In this document: piece after piece, positions 1-8,193 of the stretch
How positions within the stretch are numbered: position 1 is the first letter of the stretch
How the letters are laid out: each line of letters begins with the position of its first letter
Assembly (NCBI RefSeq): GCF_007183175.1
Contig: NZ_AP019807.1
Span: 2,524,001-2,588,000, forward strand
From: Microbulbifer sp. GL-2
Lineage (GTDB): Bacteria > Pseudomonadota > Gammaproteobacteria > Pseudomonadales > Cellvibrionaceae
Direction of reading: 5' to 3'
Length of the DNA: 64,000 nucleotides
The notes under the pieces: model-generated
Seen by the model: the letters and a program-made list of their open reading frames with translations, nothing else
The model's database searches: none
Told to the model about the DNA's origin: nothing
Program-made: the position numbers and the translations under genes

Positions 1-1108
1 TCGGGGCTATGGGTTCAATGATTCCGATCGCGTATTTTCCTATCTGCCACTAGCCCATGCTGCAGAGCGTATTCTGGTTGAATTTCACTGTCTCTATTCG
101 GGCACCCCGGTACACTTCCCCGAATCCCTGGATACTTTCCTAGAGGACTTACAGCTTACCCGGCCTACAATGTTTTTCTCGGTTCCCAGGTTGTGGACCA
201 AGTTTAAAGAAGGCATTGATGAAAAAATTCCGCCCGCGCTACAAAATGTTTTACTGCGCATACCAGGGCTCAGTAGCTGGCTAAAGAACAAGGTGCGTGC
301 TGGACTTGGTCTGGATCAGGCGAGGATGCTGGTAACGGGAGCTTCACCTATTTCCATAGAGCTGTTGCGCTGGTATGAGCGTATGGGCATGCAGATCGCC
401 GATGGTTACGGCATGACAGAAAATTTTATTTACGGTTGCTTTGTATTGCCTGGAGAGGACCCCGTACCGGGTACGGTAGGCAAAACATACCATGGCTGTG
501 AGTTGAAGATTTCTGATGAGGGAGAAATATTATTCAAGAGTGGCTCCCTTATGAAGGGCTATTACTTGGAGCCTGAGAAAACAGCGGAAGTTATCCGTGA
601 TGGCTATTACCACACCGGAGACTCAGGCTATATTGATGGGGATGGGCTGTTACATATTACCGGGAGAATTTCCGAAACCTTTAAAACCAGCAAAGGGAAG
701 TTTATCCAGCCCAGCCGACTGGAGGGCCACTTTGGCAACGAGACTCTTCTGGCACAACTGTGCGTTTTGGGACATGGTATGGATCAGCCGGTAATGCTAG
801 CTACTCTGTCTGAAACTGCAGAGAGAATGCCCCGCGCCGAGGTCAATGAACAACTTCACCGAGTATTGGAATCGGTTAATGAGCGCTTACCCCATCACGA
901 ACGTATCAAGACGATGTTTATCTGCAAGGAGGAGTGGACTCCTTTAAATGAATTCCTTACCCCAACTCTGAAAATCAAACGAAAAGTATTGGATGCTCAC
1001 TATAAAGATTTATTCAGGCAGTTTTCCGATGTGAAAGGTATTGTGTGGGAGCCACGAGGTAGTGACAGCCTACAGAAAGAAAAAGCAGATTTGCAGGCAG
1101 TGAATTGA
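1..1108 (+). CDS. Long-chain acyl-CoA synthetase (AMP-binding), 5' end missing
   Basis: The reading frame is open from base 2, so the gene begins before the window; about 368 codons of the C-terminal part are seen. Acyl-CoA synthetases activate fatty acids to acyl-AMP and then acyl-CoA. Family marks visible are SYLPLAHAAER near the left edge (typical of the long-chain group), the GYGMTEN adenylate-forming core motif near base 415, YHTGDSGYID near base 610 with the AMP-ribose-binding Asp, and TGRISETFKTSKGKF for the hinge and C-terminal lid. An internal ATG at 170 is not the real start, because the family motifs continue upstream of it. It is followed by a good rho-independent terminator. The exact fatty-acid chain length preference cannot be read from the sequence. 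Confidence 0.9.
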   Translation, partial: RGYGFNDSDRVFSYLPLAHAAERILVEFHCLYSGTPVHFPESLDTFLEDLQLTRPTMFFSVPRLWTKFKEGIDEKIPPALQNVLLRIPGLSSWLKNKVRAGLGLDQARMLVTGASPISIELLRWYERMGMQIADGYGMTENFIYGCFVLPGEDPVPGTVGKTYHGCELKISDEGEILFKSGSLMKGYYLEPEKTAEVIRDGYYHTGDSGYIDGDGLLHITGRISETFKTSKGKFIQPSRLEGHFGNETLLAQLCVLGHGMDQPVMLATLSETAERMPRAEVNEQLHRVLESVNERLPHHERIKTMFICKEEWTPLNEFLTPTLKIKRKVLDAHYKDLFRQFSDVKGIVWEPRGSDSLQKEKADLQAVN

Positions 1109-1156
1109 GGCTGGTGGGAAAGTTAAATTAGCCTGCTTATTAATACGCATAGAAAT

Positions 1157-1191
1157 AAAAGCCCGGCAAATGATTTTTGTCGGGCTTTTTA
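1157..1191 (+). terminator. Rho-independent terminator after the acyl-CoA synthetase
   Basis: A ten-pair stem (gcccggcaaa / tttgtcgggc, one G-U pair) with a five-base loop is followed by TTTTT. It lies 50 bases after the stop codon of the acyl-CoA synthetase gene. Confidence 0.85.
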
Positions 1192-1238
1192 AATTGGGCT
1201 ATAAGATTTTTGATTGAGGCTGGAGTAGTTGCGCCCGC

Positions 1239-1529
1239 TTAATGAGTGTAACTCAGGCAGTTATTCGATTTGCCAGTGTGTCCAACTTGAATACTCTCGG
1301 CGGAGCACTCAAAGTCATCATTGAATTTGCAGTCCTCCATTTTGCAGGCGCCAACGCCAGCAGTGCGAGAGCTGCGTGTATGTTTTGAGTTGGTGAAAAA
1401 TGTATCGCAATCGGGATCTGCCCCATCGCCGATTGTAATCGCTCTGGCGTGGCAAGCGTCATCGGCATTGTAGGCGCATTGAGTAGCGGCACATTTGCTG
1501 ACTTCAGGCATATCTGTCGCGATAATCAT
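1239..1529 (-). CDS. DUF1540 cysteine-rich protein
   Basis: A 96-residue protein starting MIIATDMPEVSKC. It holds two similar Cys-rich units, KCAATQCAYN...ACHARAITIG...CDTF and ACKMEDCKFN...ECSAESIQVG...NNCLSY, matching the DUF1540 pattern, a presumed metal-binding module of unknown function. I chose the ATG at 1529 because CAGGAGA lies eight bases upstream on the minus strand; a longer frame extends to 1676 but its extra 49 residues look non-coding. There is no signal peptide. It stands alone between divergent or convergent neighbours. Confidence 0.75.
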   Translation of the reverse strand: MIIATDMPEVSKCAATQCAYNADDACHARAITIGDGADPDCDTFFTNSKHTRSSRTAGVGACKMEDCKFNDDFECSAESIQVGHTGKSNNCLSYTH

Positions 1530-1714
1530 GGTTGTCTTCTCCTGGTTGGTAAGAAGGAGACTAGCCCAGCTCTTCAGCATGTCAACGAAGTAACCACAAT
1601 CTTTGTAAGGTATTGGTTTACGGGTAAATTTTTCGATACTAGAAAAAAATAATGCCGAGGGCTGGAGCTGAAACAAGATTTTTAATAACTTCTGAGTATG
1701 TAAAAACTTTGCGC

Positions 1715-2251
1715 CTATTCCTCTTTTATATAATCTCTTTCTGTATTCGCTTCCCAGGCCATCAGTAGCAGCGCCTCAGTCTCTCCTGGCATGGTGATTC
1801 TCTTTTCAGCCTTTAGCCCGATCTTTTCCAATAGCTTCACTGAGGGGGTGTTGTCAGGGCGGGTGATAGCGACAATACGCGCCAAGCCCAAGGCTTTATG
1901 TCCGTGGCGCATTATGGCTTGTGAGGCCTCCAGGGCGTAGCCTCTACCGCGGTACTGTGGCAGGAAGGCAAAGCCAATATCTACATCATCAAGGCCGTCG
2001 CGTTTGATCAGGCCGCAAGTGCCGATGGGGGTACCATCACTAAGCTGTACTTTATAAAGGCCAAAACCGTGTTGTCGATACATGGCGACAGGGCCAGCCT
2101 GAATATATTCACCCGCCTGTTCCAGGTTGCGCACACCGCGATCGCCGATATTTCGTAAAAAATCGGTATCGTTAAGCAAGTTGAGCATTAGATCTGCATC
2201 GCCAGTGCCAAGCTCGAGCAAAACCAGATTGGGCGTATTTATTTGAAACAT
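1715..2251 (-). CDS. GNAT N-acetyltransferase, RimJ/RimL type
   Basis: A 178-residue acetyltransferase that would transfer acetyl from acetyl-CoA to an amine. The N-terminal strand reads TPNLVLLELGTGDADLMLNLLND, as in RimJ/RimL-like proteins; the acetyl-CoA loop is seen as LPQYRGRGYALEA (Q/RxxGxG/A) near residue 115, and NTPSVKLLEKIGLKAEKR gives the usual C-terminal N-x-x-S-x-x-x-x-E-K-x-G-F motif. The ORF is open to 2386, but the first 45 residues are proline-rich and unlike the family, so the ATG at 2251 is preferred. The substrate is unknown. Confidence 0.8.
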   Translation of the reverse strand: MFQINTPNLVLLELGTGDADLMLNLLNDTDFLRNIGDRGVRNLEQAGEYIQAGPVAMYRQHGFGLYKVQLSDGTPIGTCGLIKRDGLDDVDIGFAFLPQYRGRGYALEASQAIMRHGHKALGLARIVAITRPDNTPSVKLLEKIGLKAEKRITMPGETEALLLMAWEANTERDYIKEE

Positions 2252-2361
2252 ATTGGGCCCAGTTAGTGAGTGAATTGGGCACTTATTTTGCCTTGGGAGG
2301 CACTTCTTGGCGAGTGTTTGTGAAGAGTTAGTAGCAAAGAGGGGAGCGGGGGGAGGGAAGA

Positions 2362-2384
2362 GTGCCCCCCAAATCGGGGGGCAC
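2362..2384 (-). terminator. Strong GC hairpin downstream of the esterase autotransporter
   Basis: A perfect nine-pair stem GTGCCCCCC / GGGGGGCAC with a five-base loop, 22 bases beyond the stop of the autotransporter gene. It lacks a clear T-run on the minus strand, so a terminator role is likely but not certain. Confidence 0.5.
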
Positions 2385-2406
2385 AAACGGAAACACTATC
2401 GCCGGA

Positions 2407-4785
2407 TTAGAAGCGGTAGGTTACGTTTACGGATGCAGTCTCTGCCGTTGGGCGAGAGGTCACATTCGCACTCAGGGCGATGGCCTCAGCCGCCTGCCAG
2501 CGAATACCAGCGATCAAGCCCATGCCGTCGTCGAAGAGTCCTTGGTCCACGCTGGAGTAGCTGGGCATGGCATTCATGTTGCCCGCCATAGACTTAACGC
2601 CCACCTCAAGGGTGTCTTCGTCGTTGCCACGAGTATCCTCATACCAGATCTGGGCGTAGGCATTAACGGTGTTCCAGCTTTTGTTGGCAAAGGCGCCAAA
2701 ACGCATGGTGGTGTAACGACGTTCCTGGTCGCCGTAGTTCATACCCAGAGGGTCAAACTCATTGCCGGCCTGGTTGGTATAGGTAAAGCCTTCGATGGAA
2801 TCTTCGGTATAGCCGTCCACTTCCATGGTGGCTTTGGTTACGCCAACGAAGGGACCAAACTGGAAGCTGGAATAACTAAACAGGTTGGCACCGGCGGTCA
2901 GGCTCAGGGTAGTGTTCTCACCAGAGGTATCCCCCTCCAGTTCAGACGAGAAACTGTTGCCGAGGGTCAGGGCACGATTCACTTGGTCAAAATCGACATC
3001 GGTCAGGGTCGCGCTACCTTCTACGAAGAAAATATCGTGGTGGAAACGACCAAACAGGCTGTAGTTGGTAGAGGTAGACTCGATATCGGAACGGGCATTA
3101 TCCACATCGATATCGGAGCGGCTTATTGCCAAGCCAAGCTCGAGATTGTCACGCAGAGCATAAGTCATACCGATCAGGTTGGCATCGCTATCTCCGCTCA
3201 TATCTGCGGCAAAACCGTTATCGTAATCAATGTCACCGAAGACGCTGCCCACAAACACGCCAGTTTGGGCCTGGCTGTAACGTACGCCGGCGAGGTTTTC
3301 ATCCAGGCTGTTGGTGTGGGTGCGGGCCGCCTGGGCACCGATATCGGGCAACTGGCCGGCAACCTGGGCCGCGTTCACGATGGCGGTATAGTAGTCGGCG
3401 AGTACCTGCTGGCCAACCTGGGTAGGGTGTACTGTGTCGTTGAAGACCAGTTTGGAGGCGTCAGCAGTATCCTGGCTGATACCGTAAACCGGGTGCTCAA
3501 TACATTCACCACCGCTGCCGTCGTAGCAGTACTGGCTTTGGTCGAACTCAGCGGAAAGGCCCAGCTGGCCAGCGTTTTCCAGTGCTACCTTGAGCAGGCC
3601 GGCCTGATCGACCATCAGCACGCCGTCAATATCTTTGGCTTGGGCTAGCAGGCTGGCGTTAAAGGCTTCGGAGGCTCTACTGGCATCTACCAGAACCTCA
3701 TCAATGGCAGCCGTTAGAGTTGCGTCGGCTTCATCCTGTGTCATCAGGCCTGCGGCTACGGCTGCCTCAAGTTGAGCTGCGCTCTCGCTGGATTCAACAG
3801 CTTCTTTAGCTGCTGCATAAACAGCAGGTGTTTTACTGATATCGGGTACATTGGATACCAGAATATAGTTGGCGCCTGCGCCAGACAGGGCGCCGGCTGC
3901 AGTTGCCAGCATAGCGGAGGCGATACCGATTTCAGCGGTAGCTTCGTCCAGGCTCATCTCACCGTCAGCGACACTTTGGAAGCCACTCAGCAGGTCGTTG
4001 CCACCGCCATTGACCCAGTAGAGGGCATTGGCATCAGCTGTTCCAGAGGTGGTTTCCAGGTAGCCCCGGCCCAAAGGGTGTGGGTTTCCAGAGGTACCGG
4101 TGGAGGCAATAATGGCTTGTAATGCTTGTTCAGCTTCGTTCTTGGCTGCTTTCGCTTGCTCGCCTAGAGCAAGTGCAGTGGCCAAATCACCTTGTGATTG
4201 TGCAGTTTGCGCTTTTATTGCCAGTTGCTTAGCTTCTTCCTGTTTAAGAAGCAGTAGGCCCAAAAGCTGAGGTTCTGGGTAGGCTGGAAGGCCATCAGCT
4301 CCCACATGGGGCATCAGCGCGCTGAGGACATTGTGTCGGGCAGGGCTATCTTGCAATCCATTGGCTTCAAGGAAAGCTGTGTAGTTCTCGGTGCCGATTA
4401 CATTCATTAATACATCAGCAGCTTTGTGGCCACCTACAGCCCAAACACTTCCAGCATTCAGTGCACCGCTGGTAACCTGCATTGAAACTGAGTCTTCAAG
4501 TTCTGCAGTGCTCAGTGCTGGATCAACAACAGGTAGGCAGAAAGGAGATTGCATTCCAGAGCAGGAAGCAGTCACAGGTCCCAGTCCCAGATTTTGAGAA
4601 AGGATATTGATGGCAATATCGTTGGCATCACCACCATTGGTAAATACGTCGTAGTTGCCTACGTCGGTCAGACTGTCACCAAAGGCAATAACCTGGCTAA
4701 AAGCTGATTCCTCTGCAAATGCAGAGGCGCTGGTCATGGTCACAAGTGCAATAGCGGCCGCGAGGCTGCGTTTGACGTTGGGCAT
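2407..4785 (-). CDS. GDSL/SGNH esterase with autotransporter beta-barrel
   Basis: A 792-residue type Va secreted esterase. Order: signal peptide (1 to about 24, cleaved after ASAFA); SGNH block I with nucleophile Ser in IAFGDSLTD near residue 37; block III as VNGGGNDLL near 258; block V as NDTVHPTQVG near 451, giving the catalytic Asp-His; then a beta-barrel domain from about 500 ending in the outer-membrane signature NVTYRF with terminal Phe. This matches EstA of Pseudomonas, which hydrolyses acyl esters at the cell surface, but it is about 150 residues longer. The extra length includes two Ala/Gln/Glu-rich helical stretches (about 180-225 and 325-385) inserted into the SGNH domain. It stands alone; the substrate is not known. 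Confidence 0.9.
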   Translation of the reverse strand: MPNVKRSLAAAIALVTMTSASAFAEESAFSQVIAFGDSLTDVGNYDVFTNGGDANDIAINILSQNLGLGPVTASCSGMQSPFCLPVVDPALSTAELEDSVSMQVTSGALNAGSVWAVGGHKAADVLMNVIGTENYTAFLEANGLQDSPARHNVLSALMPHVGADGLPAYPEPQLLGLLLLKQEEAKQLAIKAQTAQSQGDLATALALGEQAKAAKNEAEQALQAIIASTGTSGNPHPLGRGYLETTSGTADANALYWVNGGGNDLLSGFQSVADGEMSLDEATAEIGIASAMLATAAGALSGAGANYILVSNVPDISKTPAVYAAAKEAVESSESAAQLEAAVAAGLMTQDEADATLTAAIDEVLVDASRASEAFNASLLAQAKDIDGVLMVDQAGLLKVALENAGQLGLSAEFDQSQYCYDGSGGECIEHPVYGISQDTADASKLVFNDTVHPTQVGQQVLADYYTAIVNAAQVAGQLPDIGAQAARTHTNSLDENLAGVRYSQAQTGVFVGSVFGDIDYDNGFAADMSGDSDANLIGMTYALRDNLELGLAISRSDIDVDNARSDIESTSTNYSLFGRFHHDIFFVEGSATLTDVDFDQVNRALTLGNSFSSELEGDTSGENTTLSLTAGANLFSYSSFQFGPFVGVTKATMEVDGYTEDSIEGFTYTNQAGNEFDPLGMNYGDQERRYTTMRFGAFANKSWNTVNAYAQIWYEDTRGNDEDTLEVGVKSMAGNMNAMPSYSSVDQGLFDDGMGLIAGIRWQAAEAIALSANVTSRPTAETASVNVTYRF

Positions 4786-5241
4786 GGTTTTCTCCTAGTC
4801 GCGGTAATCGCACACCCAGGGAGACATCGGGAGGAGTCCAGAGGAAACAACGGGGTGTACGTCTTTATTGTTTTTTGTTCCTGTACCTCAAGGAAGCTTG
4901 GCAATACTAGCGGATTTGACCAGGACAATAAAATAAGTCACGGTCAAAGAGGCTGTCTGCGTGGTCACGTCAGTGTTGAAGTGGCTTTGAGAGGCACTCT
5001 ACAAAAGTGGCGCAATAGTACTGAATGATTGTTTTTAGGTAAATGCGTAGTAACTCTAAAATTACTCGCTTCGCAGTTAGGCGCTGGACCTTCATCGTGT
5101 AAAGTACTCTGGCAGAAATAATAGGTACTTAGGTACCGAACCTGTGGCTTTTTTCACCGTTAAGTAGAAATTACCTTAAACTGCATAAGTGCTTTTCAGA
5201 AGCAAGCGCGAGCTGATTGTTTTTATAGAATTGGGAGTGAT
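4786..5241. other. Intergenic region, divergent promoters of esterase and arfB
   Basis: 456 bases between two divergently transcribed genes. I see no ORF with family character and no strong hairpin. It should hold the promoters of both neighbours. TTGGGAGTGAT just before 5242 supplies the arfB ribosome-binding site. Confidence 0.5.
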
Positions 5242-5655
5242 ATGTTGAATGCCCGGCGAAAAATCCAGGTACCTTTGGATGAAGTGCAGTTCAGTGCGGT
5301 GCGCGCCCAAGGCGCGGGAGGCCAAAATGTTAACAAGGTTTCCAGTGCTATTCATCTTCGCTTTAACATCCCTGCGTCATCACTTCCAGAAAAGATAAAA
5401 CAGCGATTACTGCAATTAAGCGATAGGCGGGTTTCCTCCGATGGTACAGTGGTAATAAAAGCCCAGAATTTCCGTACTCAGGAAAAAAATCGAGAAGATG
5501 CCTTGTCACGCTTACAGCAGTTGATTGAGCAAGCAGCGGAAATTCCTAAGCGCCGCATTCCCACCAAACCTAGCCGTGGAGCAAAAGAGAGACGGCTACA
5601 AAGTAAAAATAGGCGCTCTCAAGTGAAAACGATGCGAGGAAAAGTCAAAGAGTAA
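5242..5655 (+). CDS. arfB: Alternative ribosome-rescue factor ArfB (peptidyl-tRNA hydrolase)
   Basis: A 137-residue protein of the YaeJ/ICT1 group. ArfB enters the empty A site of stalled ribosomes, places its tail in the mRNA channel and hydrolyses peptidyl-tRNA. The catalytic GGQ is seen in AQGAGGQNVNKVSSA near residues 25-29, followed by RVSSDGTVVIKAQNFRTQEKN typical of release-factor-like domains. The C-terminal tail from about 105 is strongly basic (KPSRGAKERRLQSKNRR), as needed for the mRNA tunnel. Length fits E. coli ArfB (140). GGAG lies just ahead of the ATG. Confidence 0.93.
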   Translation: MLNARRKIQVPLDEVQFSAVRAQGAGGQNVNKVSSAIHLRFNIPASSLPEKIKQRLLQLSDRRVSSDGTVVIKAQNFRTQEKNREDALSRLQQLIEQAAEIPKRRIPTKPSRGAKERRLQSKNRRSQVKTMRGKVKE

Positions 5656-5921
5656 TCTTTGCAGGAAATATTTTTCACTAGGTGAATATGGGATTGCCTG
5701 GCTTTGTTTATTGTTAAGCTTGAGGGCTGACTTTTGAGAGGGGTATAACAAGCCTGCTAAATATTATTTTTATTGCTTATGGTGTTTCAGGTTTTTCTTG
5801 TTCTGTACATTGTTCAGTAGGATTAAAGATTTGTCTGGAGGGAAAGCGCCTTTCGGCCTAAATTGATACCTGGAAATTATAGATTAACATTTCAGCTGAT
5901 AGTGAAAGGTAAGGATGTGTT

Positions 5922-6500
5922 ATGAAGGAAATTGAACAGACCCTTGAATTTTTGGTGGAAGTGGAAAAACTGAAAGATATATTGCGTCAGACCCGCCCTG
6001 TAGGACTAAACCGCCGTGAAAATTCAGCCGAGCACAGCTGGCATGTATGTTTGGCTGCGTTGATGTTAAAAGACTATGCCAATGAATCAATCAATATTGA
6101 CCGTGTCATCAAGATGCTGTTAATCCATGATTTGGGTGAAATAGATGCTGGCGATATGATTGTATATCAGGCAGAAACTGACAAGCAAAAAGCGCTGGAA
6201 CAAGAGGGGGTAAAACGCTTACTGTCCAAGTTGCCTGATGGCCATGGGGAGGAATACCTGCATTTATGGCGGGAGTTTGAGGCTGGTGATACCGCGGAAT
6301 CACGCTTTGCCCGTGCGATTGACCGGGTTCCACCGCTACTGCAAAATCTCTATGGTGACGGTCATACTTGGAGGGCGCATGATATAAATAAAGAACAAGT
6401 GTTTTCCCTGAATAGCCGAATTGGTGAAGGCAGTGGGGATTTATGGTCGGTGATAGAGGGGAAGCTTAACCGAGCTGTGGAAAAAGGCATCCTTAAATGA
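5922..6500 (+). CDS. HD-domain phosphohydrolase, YfbR/HDDC2-like
   Basis: A 192-residue protein of the HD superfamily, closest in style to the YfbR/HDDC2 5'-nucleotidases that dephosphorylate deoxynucleoside monophosphates. Metal-ligand motifs are ENSAEHSWHV near residue 34-39 (first His), LLIHDLGEID near 70 (HD pair), and DRVPPLLQNLYGDG near 130 (final Asp). It is about the usual length for the group. AAAGGTAAGG upstream may serve as ribosome-binding site. It is monocistronic and faces the DUF2799 gene. Substrate choice is inferred from family only. Confidence 0.82.
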   Translation: MKEIEQTLEFLVEVEKLKDILRQTRPVGLNRRENSAEHSWHVCLAALMLKDYANESINIDRVIKMLLIHDLGEIDAGDMIVYQAETDKQKALEQEGVKRLLSKLPDGHGEEYLHLWREFEAGDTAESRFARAIDRVPPLLQNLYGDGHTWRAHDINKEQVFSLNSRIGEGSGDLWSVIEGKLNRAVEKGILK

Positions 6501-6536
6501 GATGCCTTAGAGCTGGGAGGTTTTGCTAGGTTATTA

Positions 6537-7160
6537 TTATTGATAAGGTGAGCTGGCGAGGACACTCTGGTACTCAGCTTGCCGTTGGGCCAGGGAGAAA
6601 ATGAGATCATCAATTTCGAGTCCCAGTTCTATGTGACGTACTTTCAGGCGGGCAATATCTGCCAGCAATGTGATTCTCTCATCCCGGCTAGTTTCATCAA
6701 GCACGATAAGGGTGCCCATCTCTGTTATATCATCCTGTATATGCTCACGCTCCAACTCTAAATCGTGAATTGCTACTTCCAGCTCTGCCACTGCACTTTG
6801 TGCCACAAAAATATTGCGACCGGCATCATAACCACGTAGAAACAGTCCTTCCAGGTCTGCCGGGCAGACACCATTATAGTTTTCCCCAGAGCGCCCTTCG
6901 GCAAAGCCGCGTAGCTCGGTACAAAAAAGCTCAAGCCCGTCATCGCGTCCACGTCGATAGATATTACTATTGAGCTGAACACCATATTTTGCACACGCCT
7001 CACGGCGCCTACCCATATAACTCAAATCTTTGCCCGCAGCACCATCCTCGTATCCCACAGCCTGCCAATCTGCCAGCTGGCACTCATCTTTACTCATTGT
7101 GGCGCAACCCGTAATCAGAATGGGAAAGGCGGCGAGGAGGATTCCGTATCTTAACTGCAC
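6537..7160 (-). CDS. DUF2799 lipoprotein
   Basis: A 207-residue putative outer-membrane or periplasmic lipoprotein. The signal peptide ends with lipobox LITGC (Cys about 19). The body has GYEDGAAGKDLSYMGRRREACAKYG and YRRGRDDGLELFC, a recurring Y/G-x-x-G/D-x-x-x-G pattern typical of DUF2799. From about residue 125 to 190 it is predicted helical and Glu/Leu-rich (a probable coiled coil). Its function is unknown. It converges with the HD gene, only 36 bases between stops. Confidence 0.8.
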   Translation of the reverse strand: MQLRYGILLAAFPILITGCATMSKDECQLADWQAVGYEDGAAGKDLSYMGRRREACAKYGVQLNSNIYRRGRDDGLELFCTELRGFAEGRSGENYNGVCPADLEGLFLRGYDAGRNIFVAQSAVAELEVAIHDLELEREHIQDDITEMGTLIVLDETSRDERITLLADIARLKVRHIELGLEIDDLIFSLAQRQAEYQSVLASSPYQ

Positions 7161-8193
7161 TGTTACGTCCTGTTATCTGGATATTGGGGCAGCTTAATCG
7201 AGAGAACCTGACTGTAGGCTGAAGATCATTGAAGAAGCTTTGGGTGAGTTAGATATTGAGCTGGTTTGGGAGGTTCAGATTGGCATATGGCAATACGATG
7301 CTGAAGTAGATGGTTTTCCTTGAGGTGATACAGGCTCAACGCCGCTCCGTTGGGCATTACCCGGAGGCAGGGAGATGGAGCAGATACCGCAGATCGATAG
7401 TTTTATCTGTGGGGAGCAGGCTTTCCTGAGTATACCCAGAATAGGGATGAGTCAGCTTCTACCTATCCCTGCCAGTTTCTAGTGGATATATGATGTGAAA
7501 GCACGCCAGCTGGTGAGCGATGACTATAGGTATCAAAAGTAACTTGACTGACTATTGAGTATGTTATGTGGGGTGGGTGAGTGTATTGCAGCTGAGTGAC
7601 CAGGAACTACTCAAGTGTTCCTGGTTAATGTCTAATTTCTCGCTCAATTTTACTAATCAAATAAGTTATGCATTGCAGTTACCCGAATGATTTGGTCATG
7701 GCATATTTTATATTCGAAGATGTTTTATTTTTCTCTTATTTATTGGGGTTTTTCTAAGCGTGAGATTTCTGGATGTTGCTTTTTAGGGTTATTCCTAGTG
7801 CGTATCGCTATTAGCAGTTCTTTAATATTATTAAATTACTGGTTTTGGTTTATTCTTAAAATTTATGATTTATTTTTTGATGAATACTGCTAAATTATTT
7901 CAGTATTTGTTTGTCTGTGTTACGGTTTGGGTTGCCAGCTAATCAAGTTGGTTTTACTTGTTTTCCCGCGCTTTTAAAAATTTAAATAATAAAAATAATT
8001 CTGGATGACCTGTAGTATTTCCTTTTAAGGCAGGTTGCGTCATCAAGTTCGATAGTATGTTCATTATTTAAAGGTTGTTGATTTCCGGCATTGCTGTTTG
8101 TGCAAGTTTTTTGCATGGCTGTACGGTGCCCGCTTGTGTTTTTCTGGGATATGCCGATTTGCGCAGGGGGAATAAATCAATGTGGAGAAGATA
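7161..8193. other. Long intergenic region without a convincing gene
   Basis: About 1 kb with rising A+T content towards 8190. A short open stretch on the plus strand ending at the TGA near 7321 (reading ALGELDIELVWEVQIGIWQYDAEVDGFP) looks protein-like but has no start and could be a gene relic. A 68-residue ORF at 7687-7893 is hydrophobic, AT-rich and lacks a ribosome-binding site, so I do not call it. The 3' end should hold the promoter of the peptidase gene. Confidence 0.5.

Noticed and set aside
2362..3648. Long plus-strand ORF (428 codons) opposite the esterase autotransporter
   Set aside because: It is the antisense shadow of a gene with clear signal peptide, SGNH blocks and barrel; no ribosome-binding site or family character.
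7687..7893. 68-residue hydrophobic ORF on the plus strand
   Set aside because: Very AT-rich, no ribosome-binding site, no family character; typical chance ORF in AT-rich DNA.
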